Below the pieces are notes generated by a model. That model ran no database searches. It saw only the letters and a program-made list of their open reading frames with translations, and was not told the origin of the DNA. Positions 17,951-27,475 of a stretch of 64,000 bases of DNA are shown here, piece after piece. The DNA lies in contig CAVWBT010000004.1 in the NCBI GenBank assembly GCA_963753285.1, positions 62,001 to 126,000 on the forward strand. Direction: 5' to 3'. The translations under genes and the position numbers were made by a program. This stretch comes from JAHEDH01 sp963753285 (GTDB lineage: Bacteria > Actinomycetota > Acidimicrobiia > Spongiisociales > ZC4RG35). How positions within the stretch are numbered: position 1 is the first letter of the stretch; each line of letters opens with the position of its first letter.

Positions 17951-20900
17951 ATGGCGACGTGTCCGCAGTGTTCGACAGAGAACCCGGAAGGAGCCGCCTT
18001 CTGTATGAAGTGCGGCACCCCGTTGGCCGCCCTCTCGTGTGCGAAGTGCCATGCCGAGCTCCCGCCCGATGCCGTGTTCTGCATGAAGTGCGGACACCGG
18101 GTCGACGCAGGAGCGACGCCGGCGGTCGAGGACCCGGACGCCGGGCTCCGCAAGCTCATCCCCCGCGAACTGCTCTCCAAGCTCGAGTCGGCTGCCACGA
18201 CGGGCGCGATGCAGGGAGAGCGGAGGACCGTCACGATGCTGTTCTGCGATGTGCAGGGCTCCACGACGGCCGCCGAACAGCTCGATCCCGAAGAGTGGGC
18301 CGAGATCATGAACGGTGCCTTCGAGCATCTGATCGCCCCGGTGTACCGGTACGAGGGGACGCTCGCCCGTCTGATGGGTGATGCCATCCTGGCCTTCTTC
18401 GGCGCTCCCATCGGCCATGAGGACGACCCCGAGCGGGCTGTCCGGGCCGGTCTGGAGATCATCGAGTCGATCGACCCCTACTGCCGGGAGACCTCCCGGA
18501 AGTGGAATGTGAACTTCGACGTGCGAGTCGGCATCAACACCGGCCTCGTCGTGGTCGGCGCGGTGGGGTCCGACCTCAGGGTCGAATACACCGCCATGGG
18601 AGATGCCGTCAACGTGGCCGCCCGGATGGAACAGACCGCTGCTCCTGGCACCGTTCAGATCTCGGAGTCGACCCGGGCACTGGTCGACAAGCTGTTCGAG
18701 TTCGAGCCGCTGGGAGCGATGGAGGTCAAGGGACGGTCGGAGCCGGTCGAGGCCCATCGGGTCATCAAGGCACTCCCCCGCCCCGAGAAGATCAGAGGAA
18801 TCGAAGGTCTCGACGCCGCCATGGTCGGCCGTGGCGACGAACTGAACCGAATGGGCAGATCGCTGGGCGATGTGGTGGGTGGCCAGGGCAGGATCGTCTC
18901 GGTCCAGGGCGAAGCAGGTCTCGGGAAGTCACGCCTCGTCGCCGAAGCCCGCACTGCGCTCGCCGAGAGCAGTGCGCCCTTCACGTGGGTGACCGGCCGA
19001 TCCCTGTCCTATGAGACGAGTGTCCCCTTCGCTTCGGTGCAACGCCTGATGCACCAGATCGTCGGTGCGCCGGCGGACGCAGATGCAACCACGTTCTGGC
19101 ACGCGATCGAGAAGGCCGTCAAAGACGTGCTGCCTGGGCGTGCGAGTGAGGTCGCCCCGTTCATCGGAGCGCTGCTTGGTGCCGCAGTCCCGCAGGAGCT
19201 TCGCGCTCGATTCGAGTACCTCGAACCGGGCCGACTCCGTGGTGAGGCGTTCCGAGCCATCGGTGATCTGCTGACCGCGATGGCCATGCAGACTCCGTTG
19301 ATCGTCGTGTTCGAGGACCTGCATTGGGCTGACTCGGCGTCCATCGATCTGGCGACGGATCTCCTCGGGCTCACCGCGCACGCGCCGATCGGCCTGGTTC
19401 TCGTGTTCCGCCCGCGCCGCAACGAACCGTCGTGGGAAGTTCACGAGGCCACGGTTCGCGACCACGGGTACGAGTACGAGGCGATCGAACTGCAGCCACT
19501 GGAACTCGACGACGCGCGCTCGCTCGTCTCGGCGCTGTTGAACATCGACGGGCTTCCCGAGCGGGTGCGAGAGCTGATCCTCTCGAAGTCGGAAGGCAAC
19601 CCGTACTTCCTCGAAGAGGTCATCAAGTCGCTGATCGACCGGGGAGTGCTGATCCACTCCGACGACCGGTGGGTCGCGACCTCGGAGATCGTCTCGATCT
19701 CTGTTCCTGACACTCTCTCGGCGGTGATCACCACCAGGCTCGACAGCCTCGATGACGTTTCCCGCCGGGTCGCCCAGGCGTCGAGTGTGCTCGGGCGCGA
19801 GTTCAGGTACGACGAGCTGTCAGCGGTCCTGGAGGATCTCGCCGGCGTCGACGATGGCCTGGTGAGCCTGCAACGCAAAGAGATCCTGCGGGAGACCGCC
19901 CGGATCCCCAAGCGCCGCTATCGGTTCCGACATGCCCTCATGCAACAGGCCGTCTACGACACCGTGCTGCTCCGCAGGCGCGTAGAGATCCACGCGGTGA
20001 TGGCCGACTTCCTCGAGCGCCTGAGCCCCGAGCGGGTCGAGGACATCGCCGACCACCACCTCGCAGCTCGACAACCGGAACGAGCGCTCCCGCACCTGGT
20101 GGAAGCCGGTTCCCGCGCGCTGTCCTCGTTTGCGCTTCCCGAGGCGATCCATCGCTTCGGCCAGGCCTTGGAGATTCTCGACGGCCTGGACCACGCCGAC
20201 GCCGGCACGCTCAGAGTGGTTCTCGAGGGGATCGGCCGGGCCAAAGAGATGCGATTCGATTTCGAGGGCGCCGCCGAGGTGTACGCCCGCCTGCGCGAGG
20301 AGGGACAGGAGCGTGGCGATCTCGCCATGGGTCTCTCCGGACGGAACAAGTCGGCGCTGATCTCGGGGATGATGTTCGCCGACACCGAGAGCGCCCTCGA
20401 CGAGCTCGCTGCCACCGAGGCCGCCGCCCGGGCCGCCTCGGAGGGATCGGGGCTGGCCGAGGCCTGCATGTATCAGTGTTTCCTTCGGACTGCTCGCGGC
20501 GAGTTCGACCAGGTCGAGTTCTACATGGGTGAACTCACTGCTCTGGGCGAACGGCTCCAGGACTCCGAGACGATGCTCTTCGGGATGGTGCATCTGGCCA
20601 ACACCCTGACCTTCGCCACGAAGGCGGACCTCGCAATCGAGAAAGGCGAGAAGGCGCTCGCCAAGGCCGAGGAGTACGGCAACCTCAAGTACCAGGCGGA
20701 GATCTTGACGATGGGCCTGCCCTTCTCCCATCTGCAACGCGGTGAAGTGGAAACAGCGCTTTCCTACGTCGAGCGCGGACTCGAGATCGCCGCCCAAATC
20801 GGCCATCACGCCGCCGAAGTGTTCGCAGCCATCGTGCAGGGAAAGGTGGCGATGAGCCAGGGCTACTACGCCGATGCGCTGGCACTGTTCCGCCGGGCGG

Positions 20901-21598
20901 AGGAGGCTGCACAGGCCACCGGGATGCCCCCATACATCGCACTCGGCAAGTGCGTCACCGGGACGTGCTATTCCTCGATCGGCGGCCGATACCAGCAGCA
21001 TGCATCCGAGATCCACACCGAGACCCTGGAGATATCGGAAATGCCCATGGGCGATCAGATGGGCGCGTGGGTATGGTCCGAGATCGGGCACTGCGCACTC
21101 GCGTCGGGGGATCCAGAACTCGCCGAAGAGCTGTTTCATCGGGCACTCGAGCGCAGGACAGTCGCCATGTACATCAGCCGTCCCGAGGCCCTCCGAGGGC
21201 TGGTCGATTTGGCGGTTGAGCGCGGGGAACTCGATTCGGCAGGGGGCCGATTGGATGAACTGCGTGAGTACGTGCGAGGACGCGGCATGACCAACGCCTT
21301 GCCGGCACTGCTGATGACCGAGGCCAAGGTCGCAGGGGCAACAGGCGATCATGCGAGTGCGATCGAGTTCTTGGATGAATGCCTTGGCGAGTTGACAGGC
21401 AAGGGCTTCAAACGTACCGAGCTCGACGTGCATGCGGCCAGGATTCGCGAGCTTCGGGCGCTCGGGGACATCGAATCGGTCGGCGCGGCCCGCGCCGATT
21501 TCGAAACCGTCGGGAGGGAGATCCTCTCCCGAATCGGCGACGACGACATGCGGGCCGCGTTCGGACAATCGATCCTCGACATGGTCGAAGAAGTCTGA
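17951..21598 (+). CDS. Zinc-ribbon / class III nucleotidyl cyclase / AAA ATPase / TPR protein
   Basis: A 1215-residue signalling protein. Residues 4-21 and 30-47 form two CxxC...CxxC zinc ribbons (double zinc ribbon). Residues 90-270 are a cyclase homology domain with metal Asp100 (FCDVQGST) and Asp144 (LMGDA) and the Asn/Arg pair in GDAVNVAARME. The base-selecting Lys is replaced by Arg (LARLMGD). A P-loop ATPase follows (GEAGLGKSRL, about residue 320; Walker B near FEDLHWADSASID), then a long helical TPR-like C-terminus. ATG 17951 directly precedes the first zinc ribbon. Such proteins are common in actinobacteria, with few assigned functions. It runs divergently from the redox operon and is followed six bases later by a phosphoesterase. 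Confidence 0.88.
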   Translation: MATCPQCSTENPEGAAFCMKCGTPLAALSCAKCHAELPPDAVFCMKCGHRVDAGATPAVEDPDAGLRKLIPRELLSKLESAATTGAMQGERRTVTMLFCDVQGSTTAAEQLDPEEWAEIMNGAFEHLIAPVYRYEGTLARLMGDAILAFFGAPIGHEDDPERAVRAGLEIIESIDPYCRETSRKWNVNFDVRVGINTGLVVVGAVGSDLRVEYTAMGDAVNVAARMEQTAAPGTVQISESTRALVDKLFEFEPLGAMEVKGRSEPVEAHRVIKALPRPEKIRGIEGLDAAMVGRGDELNRMGRSLGDVVGGQGRIVSVQGEAGLGKSRLVAEARTALAESSAPFTWVTGRSLSYETSVPFASVQRLMHQIVGAPADADATTFWHAIEKAVKDVLPGRASEVAPFIGALLGAAVPQELRARFEYLEPGRLRGEAFRAIGDLLTAMAMQTPLIVVFEDLHWADSASIDLATDLLGLTAHAPIGLVLVFRPRRNEPSWEVHEATVRDHGYEYEAIELQPLELDDARSLVSALLNIDGLPERVRELILSKSEGNPYFLEEVIKSLIDRGVLIHSDDRWVATSEIVSISVPDTLSAVITTRLDSLDDVSRRVAQASSVLGREFRYDELSAVLEDLAGVDDGLVSLQRKEILRETARIPKRRYRFRHALMQQAVYDTVLLRRRVEIHAVMADFLERLSPERVEDIADHHLAARQPERALPHLVEAGSRALSSFALPEAIHRFGQALEILDGLDHADAGTLRVVLEGIGRAKEMRFDFEGAAEVYARLREEGQERGDLAMGLSGRNKSALISGMMFADTESALDELAATEAAARAASEGSGLAEACMYQCFLRTARGEFDQVEFYMGELTALGERLQDSETMLFGMVHLANTLTFATKADLAIEKGEKALAKAEEYGNLKYQAEILTMGLPFSHLQRGEVETALSYVERGLEIAAQIGHHAAEVFAAIVQGKVAMSQGYYADALALFRRAEEAAQATGMPPYIALGKCVTGTCYSSIGGRYQQHASEIHTETLEISEMPMGDQMGAWVWSEIGHCALASGDPELAEELFHRALERRTVAMYISRPEALRGLVDLAVERGELDSAGGRLDELREYVRGRGMTNALPALLMTEAKVAGATGDHASAIEFLDECLGELTGKGFKRTELDVHAARIRELRALGDIESVGAARADFETVGREILSRIGDDDMRAAFGQSILDMVEEV

Positions 21599-21604
21599 GT
21601 CGCC

Positions 21605-22460
21605 GTGTCGGCATCTGACAGCGGCTTCCGGTTCGTCTTCCTCGCCGACACCCAGCTCGGCTGTTACGCCACGTTCTCGGGCTTCACCGACGAGCCAGGT
21701 CGAGCAGTACGCCGCGATGGGGATGAAGGTCGAGCCGGTGCCCGCCGTCACCGGATTCGAGTGGGACGCCAACCGGTATCGCGAGGCGGTCACCATCATC
21801 AACGCCACCAGACCCGACCTGGTGATCATCGGAGGCGATCTGATCGACGACCCGAACGTCGAGGATCAGATCGCCGAGTTTTTCGACATCACCACCGGGA
21901 TCGACGATGGGATCGCCGTGCGCTGGGTTCCCGGCAACCACGACATCGCATACGACTTCACCGCGCCCACCGCCGACTCCATCCAGGCCTACCGGGACGT
22001 TTTCGGGCCCGACCACTACTCCTTCAGGATGCGGGACACGCTGTTCATCGCTCTGAATACGTCGGTCATCGATCATCCCGAGCACGTTCCGCATGAGTTG
22101 GAGAGCCAACTGGCGTTCCTCACCGACGAACTCGCCCATGCAGCCAGATCAGACCTGGACCACATCATCGTCGTCGGCCACCACCCGTTGTTCGTCGCCG
22201 AGCCAGACGAGCCGGACACCTATTGGAACCTCCCGCTCGAGCGCCGGAAGGTGATCCTCGAGCTGCTCCACGGCGCCGGCGTCCGCTACGGCTTCGCCGG
22301 TCACTGGCATCGCAACGCCATCGCCACGGACGGCCCCTTCACCCAGATCACCTCCGGCCCGGTCGGCTACCCGCTCGGCGCCGACCCGTCCGGCTACCGG
22401 GTCGTCGATGTGTCCCCGACCGGAGTCGACCACCGATATCTCCCACTCGACGAGAGCTGA
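21605..22460 (+). CDS. Calcineurin-like metallophosphoesterase (CpdA/CPPED1-like), one frameshift
   Basis: It starts at GTG 21605 (MSASDSGFRFVFLADTQLG). The frame changes near 21692 and continues as QVEQYAAMGMKVEPVP to 22460, about 285 residues after repair. Dinuclear-metal motifs are complete: ADTQLG (Gln in place of His in the first motif, as in CPPED1-like enzymes), GGDLIDD, PGNHD, VVGHHPLF and GHWHRN. The family hydrolyses phosphoesters, including cyclic nucleotides in CpdA. It begins 6 nt after a nucleotidyl cyclase gene, suggesting a synthesis/degradation pair. A single indel explains the frame break. Confidence 0.82.
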
Positions 22461-22635
22461 GCCGTCGGCTCCGCAAGTCGCAAGAACCCGGTGCTGACAG
22501 GGTTTCAGCGCACCTCACCCTCTTCGGTGATCCACGGCTTGAGAAGCGCTTGAGGAACGTCTCGTACAACTGCTCCTGGAAGCGGAGCCACCAGCCGGAC
22601 GAACCGGCGGCTCCACCAGCAACAAGGAGCGAGAC

Positions 22636-23103
22636 ATGCGAACAGCAGAGCGGTTGCCTGACCTGCGAGCCATCGCAGCAGAGAAGCGACATCGACGCCT
22701 CCCGGCATGGGCACTGCCGCTGGCAGGGATCCTTGTGACCGGGGCGATCATTGCGGTGACCAACCTCGGGCCGGCCCAGGCCGATCGCATGGAGTCAACC
22801 CCCACGGCAGCATTGTCGGCTGTCCCCGGCGAGTCATATGTCGTCGCCGGCGGTCAGGCACCCGGCCTCGAAGCCAACCTTCGATCTGAGGTCGAGCCTG
22901 AGCTCGCCGCGGCCGCTGTTCAGGTGCCTCACATCGTGGCCGGTGGCCAAGCCCCTGTCCTCACCACAGCGTCAGCCGTCCCGGCACCGGCCCACGTCGT
23001 CTCGGGTGGTCAAGCCCCGGTCTGGAGCGATGGATCGCCCGTCGTCGAGCCCGAGCCTGCGCCCGCATGGAAGCCGACCCGCGACAAGCCGGGCGGGAGG
23101 TAG
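22636..23103 (+). CDS. Membrane-anchored protein with three VV-x-GGQAP repeats, unknown function
   Basis: A 155-residue protein with a basic cytoplasmic N-terminus (EKRHRRLPAW), one transmembrane segment (about residues 24-44) and an external Ala/Pro-rich region. That region carries three copies of an 11-residue motif: SYVVAGGQAPG (67-77), PHIVAGGQAPV (98-108) and AHVVSGGQAPV (119-129). It ends in a Pro-rich basic tail. AAGGAG at 22624 precedes the ATG. I recognise no family. The next small gene starts five bases after the stop and may be co-translated. Confidence 0.7.
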   Translation: MRTAERLPDLRAIAAEKRHRRLPAWALPLAGILVTGAIIAVTNLGPAQADRMESTPTAALSAVPGESYVVAGGQAPGLEANLRSEVEPELAAAAVQVPHIVAGGQAPVLTTASAVPAPAHVVSGGQAPVWSDGSPVVEPEPAPAWKPTRDKPGGR

Positions 23104-23107
23104 AAGC

Positions 23108-23317
23108 ATGGCGAATTCGACCCCGGAATACCTCGCCGCACACATCGGCGAGCGACATGCTTCGATCCCCAGCAGCTACGCCAAGGTGATCCTCGCCCAG
23201 CGGAAGGCAGCGCGACGCGCAGCATTCGCACGCAGGCATCGCAGGCGGCTACGCATGATGACCAGGCGACGTTTTCGGCGCATCGCAGCCGCAGGCCCGG
23301 TACAAAGGCACTTCTGA
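23108..23317 (+). CDS. Small highly basic protein
   Basis: A 69-residue frame starting at ATG 23108, five bases after the GGQAP-repeat gene. The N-terminal third is acidic-neutral (ANSTPEYLAAHIGERH). The rest is strongly Arg-rich (ARRAAFARRHRRRLRMMTRR), suggesting nucleic-acid or membrane-surface binding. GGGAGG lies just upstream within the end of the previous gene. No known family. Its placement between two well-supported genes with matching direction supports it as real, but composition alone could mislead. Confidence 0.5.
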   Translation: MANSTPEYLAAHIGERHASIPSSYAKVILAQRKAARRAAFARRHRRRLRMMTRRRFRRIAAAGPVQRHF

Positions 23318-23362
23318 GGGTGTCTCGAGCATCGGAATACCCGCGACTGAGGAGGCCCAACG

Positions 23363-26300
23363 GTGACCGTCACGGTCGGAACGGAGACGAAGTTCTCCAC
23401 GCTCGGCCCCATCTCGGTCAGCCGCGACGGGGAGGAGATGGGGCTCGGAGGCGAGAAGCAGCGCGCCGTTCTCGGCATGCTGCTCGCTGGAGCCGGCTCG
23501 GCGGTCGGCCGGGACGTCTTGATCGAAGGAGTGTGGGGTGAGGCGGCGACCGATTCGAACCGGGCGTCGCTCCACACATACATCTCCAACCTGAGGGCGA
23601 TCACCGGGCTGGCCATCAGTCGCTCGGGTTCGACATACACCCTCGAGGTCGACCGCGACACCATCGATCAGTTCGCATTCGCACGGGAGGTCGAGGAGTC
23701 CCGGGACCTCGTGTCGACCTCGCCCGGTGAGGCGGCCGAGCGGCTCCGAGTGGCACTGGCGTGGTGGACCGGACGCCCGTTCGCCAACGTCGCGGAATGC
23801 CCCGGTCTCCAGGCAGAGATCCGCCGCCTCGAGGAGCTCCGCCTCGAGGCGGTCGAGCTTCGCATCGAAGCCGACCTGGCTGCGGGACATCACGGCAAGC
23901 TGATATCGGAGCTCGAGGCGCTGGTGGCAGAGCACCCGATGCGTGAACGATTCCGCGCCCAGCAGATGCTGGCCCTCTACCGGGCGGGCCGCCAGTCCGA
24001 GGCCCTGAGAGCCTTCCGACGCGCCTCGGACTACCTGTCGGAGGAAGCCGGGCTCGAGCCGTCCCCCGAGCTGGCGGACCTGGAGCTGCGCATCCTCCAA
24101 CAGGACGACGCGCTGCTGTCGGGGATCGGCCAGCCTGTCACCGAGCGGCGGGCGTTTCTCTTCACCGACATCGAAGGGTCGACCCGACTCTGGGACATGC
24201 ACCCCGATGCGATGGGGCGTGCCCTGAATCGTCACGACGAGATCCTCCGTGACGCCATTGCCGCCGAAGGCGGGAAGTCGTTCAAGCACACCGGGGATGG
24301 CCTGCTCGCGGCCTTCCCCACCGTCAAGGCCGCCGTGGCGGCCGCCGAGGCCTCCCAGCGGGCCATGGGAGCAGAGGACTGGGGGGTCCTCGATGCGATC
24401 AAGGTCCGGATGGGGATCGACGTCGGCGACGTCGATGTCCGTGGCGACGACTTCTTCGGGCCGCCGCTCAACCGCTGCGCCCGGATCATGTCGGCGGGGC
24501 ACGGCGGCCAGGTGCTGCTGTCACTCGCTGCGCAGGAAGAGCTGACCCGTAGTCCGATCGAAGGTGTTCAGGTGCGCTACCTGGGCGAGCATCGGCTGCG
24601 CGGCTTAGGCGAGGCCGAGAGGATCGGCCAGCTGGTGTTCATCGGGCTCCCCGCCGAGTTCCCCGAGCTCCGAACCCACGTTGCCGGCCCGGATCCGATC
24701 GGCATGGAATCGGGCGACAATCTGAGAGGCTACGAGCTGCGCGAGCAGATCGGCGCCGGCACGTTCGGCGTCGTCTACCGGGCGTATCAGCCGTCCGTCG
24801 GTCGCGAGGTGGCGATCAAGGTGATCCGACCCGAGTACGCCAACCATCCGTCGTTCGTTCGTCGCTTCGAGTCCGAGGCCAGGCTGGTCGCACAACTCGA
24901 ACATCCGCACATCGTGCCACTCTTCGACTTCTGGCGTGATCAGGACGGCGCCTATCTCGTGATGCGCCTCATGCGCGGGGGAACCCTCCGTCCGGCGATG
25001 GACGGCGGATGGACGCCCCTCGACGCCCTCGAATTGGTGCGCCAGGTGGGAGGCGCCCTCGGCGCCGCCCATCGCCAAGGGGTGGTCCATCGTGACTTCA
25101 AGCCGGGCAACATCCTGCTGGACGACGAAGGAAACGCCTACCTGGCCGACTTCGGGATCGCCGCCAGAATCATGGAGCCCACCGAGATCGGGTCGCTCCC
25201 CACCTCCGCCCCCCGCTACCGGGCGCCCGAAGAGACCACGGGCCTCCCCGCCGATCATCGGTCCGACATCTACTCGCTCGCGGTTCTGACCTATGAGCTC
25301 CTCACCGGCGCTCCGGCGACCGACGGGCCGGGTGCGGTCACTGACATCCGACCCGACCTCCCCGAGGCCCTCAACGGTGTGATCGCCAGGGCAACCGCCC
25401 TCAACGTCGAGGATCGATACCCATCCGTCGCCTCCTATCTCGACACACTCACCGAGTCGCTCGGTGATCTCGTCGAGCTGCCGACCGAGCCCCCGAGCCG
25501 AAACGAGGTGAGGAACCCGTTCAAGGGTCTTCGAGCATTCGACGAGTCGGACCGGGGCGATTTCTTCGGGCGGGACAATCTGGTGCAAACGCTCGTGTCG
25601 GCGATGCAGCGACGCCGCTTCGTCACGGTGGTCGGCCCTTCGGGCTCCGGCAAGTCCTCGGTGGTCCGCGCCGGCCTGCTGCCTCGACTCCGGGCGGGAG
25701 CAATCCTCGGGTCCGACGACTGGCTGTATGTCACGTTCACCCCGGGCACCCACCCGTTCGACTCGCTGGCCGATGCCCTCCAGACGGTGGCGACCGAACA
25801 CCTGGCGGATCTGAGCGAACGCCTCGCCGCAGATGGGCTCGTCGGTATTTCGGCGGAGTTGCTCGACGGTCTCGAAGGCGACGTCATGTTGATCCTCGAC
25901 CAGTTCGAGGAAGTATTCACACTGGTCGACGATCCAGAAGCCAGAGACCAGTTCATGAGGATCCTGACCGACGCCGTCGAGACAGAGGGCTCGCGAGTGA
26001 GGGTGCTGGCAACACTGAGAGCGGACTTCTTCGACCGGCCTCTCTCCTTCGAGCACATCGGATCTCACGTGAGCGAGGGCCATGTCACGGTGATCCCGCC
26101 CACCCGGTCCGAATTGGTCGAGGCCATCGAGAAGCCGGCGTTGGCAGTGGGCCTGCGACTGGAGCCCGGGCTGGCTGCCCGTATCGCCGGTGACGTGGCC
26201 GAACAGCCCGGCGGCCTCCCCCTCATGCAATATGCACTCACCGAGCTCGTCGACGGACGCGGCACCGACGTCCTGACTTCCGCCGACTACGAGCAGATCG

Positions 26301-27334
26301 GCGGCGTCACCGGAGCCCTCGGCCGCCGCGCCGAGCAGGTGTTCTCCGGCCTGTCCCATTCGCGCCAAGACGCGGCCCGGCAGATCCTCCTGCGATTGGT
26401 CACCGTCGACGAGCACACCGACGACACCCGGCGACGGGCGAAACGCAGTGAGCTGGAGACGCTGGACCTCGACCCGACCGCCGTCACCGACGTCGTCGAC
26501 TCGTTCGGACGCCACCGCCTGCTCTCCTTCGACAGGGACGCAACCACCCGGAGCCCGACCGTCGAGGTCGCCCATGAGGCGCTGCTCCGGGAATGGCCGA
26601 GACTGCGCTCGTGGATCGAGGATCAGCGTGAGGGGCTCATCCTGGGACGCCGATTCCAGATGGCCATGGCCGACTGGAAGTCCGCTGACCGTGCCGAGGG
26701 ATATTTGCTGACCGGCGATCGGCTGGCGCCGTTCGCCCAATGGGCAACCACCGCCTCACTCACCGCCGACGAAACCTCGTTCCTGAATGCCAGCCGCGAG
26801 GCAGAGGAAACCGCCCACACGGCTCGGCGCCGCCGGCGCCGAATCCTCACAAGTGTGCTCGCCGGCGCAACCGCCATCTCGTTGACGTTCGGCGGATTCG
26901 CTCTGGTCCAGCGAGGCGAAGCCCAGAACAACGCCGCCGCTGCCGAGCAAAGTGCGCTCTTGGCGGACGAGGCTGCCGCCCAAGCGCAGAGCAACGAGGC
27001 ATTGGCTGAGCAACGCGCATTCGAGGCCCAGGCAGCGACCGCCCTGGCCGAAGCCCGAGAGCTTGCCGCTTCGGCGATCAACGTCGTCGAGGCGGATCCG
27101 GAACTCGCGACGCTGCTCGCCATCGAGGCAATTGATGCCACTGCCGACGGCGAACAGCCCGTCGAGGTGATCAATGCACTGTGGCGCGCAGGTCAACAGA
27201 ACCGTCTCGTCGGCGTGATCGAGCATGGCGCCGGCGGCGAGACCCATGCGGCACTCTCGACCGACGCCAACGGCTTGATGGTGACCGCGAGGAGGGTCGT
27301 TCGTCACGGTGTACGACTCAGGTCGTCGACCTGA
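23363..27334 (+). CDS. BTAD regulator / nucleotidyl cyclase / Ser-Thr kinase / STAND ATPase, truncated WD40 end
   Basis: A 1323-residue four-domain signalling protein. Residues 10-250 hold a SARP-like OmpR-type wing domain plus BTAD helices. Residues 262-430 are a cyclase domain with Asp269 (FTDIEGST), Asp312 (HTGDG) and the NRCAR Asn/Arg pair. Residues 456-700 are a protein kinase with GAGTFG, Lys486, HRDFKPGN and DFG, all catalytic residues present. From about 718 there is an nSTAND NTPase with P-loop GPSGSGKSS. A transmembrane segment lies near 1160-1180 after an RRRRRR stretch. Relatives continue with a full WD40 propeller; here the frame stops after part of the first blade. It starts at GTG 23363 with GAGGAGG upstream. 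Confidence 0.88.
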   Translation: MTVTVGTETKFSTLGPISVSRDGEEMGLGGEKQRAVLGMLLAGAGSAVGRDVLIEGVWGEAATDSNRASLHTYISNLRAITGLAISRSGSTYTLEVDRDTIDQFAFAREVEESRDLVSTSPGEAAERLRVALAWWTGRPFANVAECPGLQAEIRRLEELRLEAVELRIEADLAAGHHGKLISELEALVAEHPMRERFRAQQMLALYRAGRQSEALRAFRRASDYLSEEAGLEPSPELADLELRILQQDDALLSGIGQPVTERRAFLFTDIEGSTRLWDMHPDAMGRALNRHDEILRDAIAAEGGKSFKHTGDGLLAAFPTVKAAVAAAEASQRAMGAEDWGVLDAIKVRMGIDVGDVDVRGDDFFGPPLNRCARIMSAGHGGQVLLSLAAQEELTRSPIEGVQVRYLGEHRLRGLGEAERIGQLVFIGLPAEFPELRTHVAGPDPIGMESGDNLRGYELREQIGAGTFGVVYRAYQPSVGREVAIKVIRPEYANHPSFVRRFESEARLVAQLEHPHIVPLFDFWRDQDGAYLVMRLMRGGTLRPAMDGGWTPLDALELVRQVGGALGAAHRQGVVHRDFKPGNILLDDEGNAYLADFGIAARIMEPTEIGSLPTSAPRYRAPEETTGLPADHRSDIYSLAVLTYELLTGAPATDGPGAVTDIRPDLPEALNGVIARATALNVEDRYPSVASYLDTLTESLGDLVELPTEPPSRNEVRNPFKGLRAFDESDRGDFFGRDNLVQTLVSAMQRRRFVTVVGPSGSGKSSVVRAGLLPRLRAGAILGSDDWLYVTFTPGTHPFDSLADALQTVATEHLADLSERLAADGLVGISAELLDGLEGDVMLILDQFEEVFTLVDDPEARDQFMRILTDAVETEGSRVRVLATLRADFFDRPLSFEHIGSHVSEGHVTVIPPTRSELVEAIEKPALAVGLRLEPGLAARIAGDVAEQPGGLPLMQYALTELVDGRGTDVLTSADYEQIGGVTGALGRRAEQVFSGLSHSRQDAARQILLRLVTVDEHTDDTRRRAKRSELETLDLDPTAVTDVVDSFGRHRLLSFDRDATTRSPTVEVAHEALLREWPRLRSWIEDQREGLILGRRFQMAMADWKSADRAEGYLLTGDRLAPFAQWATTASLTADETSFLNASREAEETAHTARRRRRRILTSVLAGATAISLTFGGFALVQRGEAQNNAAAAEQSALLADEAAAQAQSNEALAEQRAFEAQAATALAEARELAASAINVVEADPELATLLAIEAIDATADGEQPVEVINALWRAGQQNRLVGVIEHGAGGETHAALSTDANGLMVTARRVVRHGVRLRSST

Positions 27335-27475
27335 TGTGGGAGTATCACGAGGACTCCGTCGACAGCTTCACGTTCCCATCAGTGCTTTCGGATGGGAGCC
27401 GAATGGCGGTCGGAGTCATCGACTCGGACGGCCTCGGCGCGGTGAGAGACATCCCGGCCGGCGTGCGCGAGATTC
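27290..27475 (+). pseudogene. WD40-blade remnant of the upstream STAND protein
   Basis: Past the stop codon at 27334, WD40-like coding continues in other frames: GGSFVTVYDSG around 27292-27330, then TQVVDLMWEYHEDSVDS and LSDGSRMAVGVIDSDG to about 27450. Two single-base shifts would reconnect them to the STAND gene, but only about 60 residues of propeller exist before the sequence changes character. The WD40 domain therefore appears mostly deleted, or lost in assembly. Confidence 0.5.

Noticed and set aside
19820..21829. 669-residue minus-strand frame opposite the cyclase-AAA-TPR gene
   Set aside because: Antisense shadow. No start signal or domain, while the plus strand is clearly coding.
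24605..26740. 711-residue minus-strand frame opposite the BTAD-cyclase-kinase gene
   Set aside because: Antisense shadow of a gene with recognised kinase and P-loop motifs.
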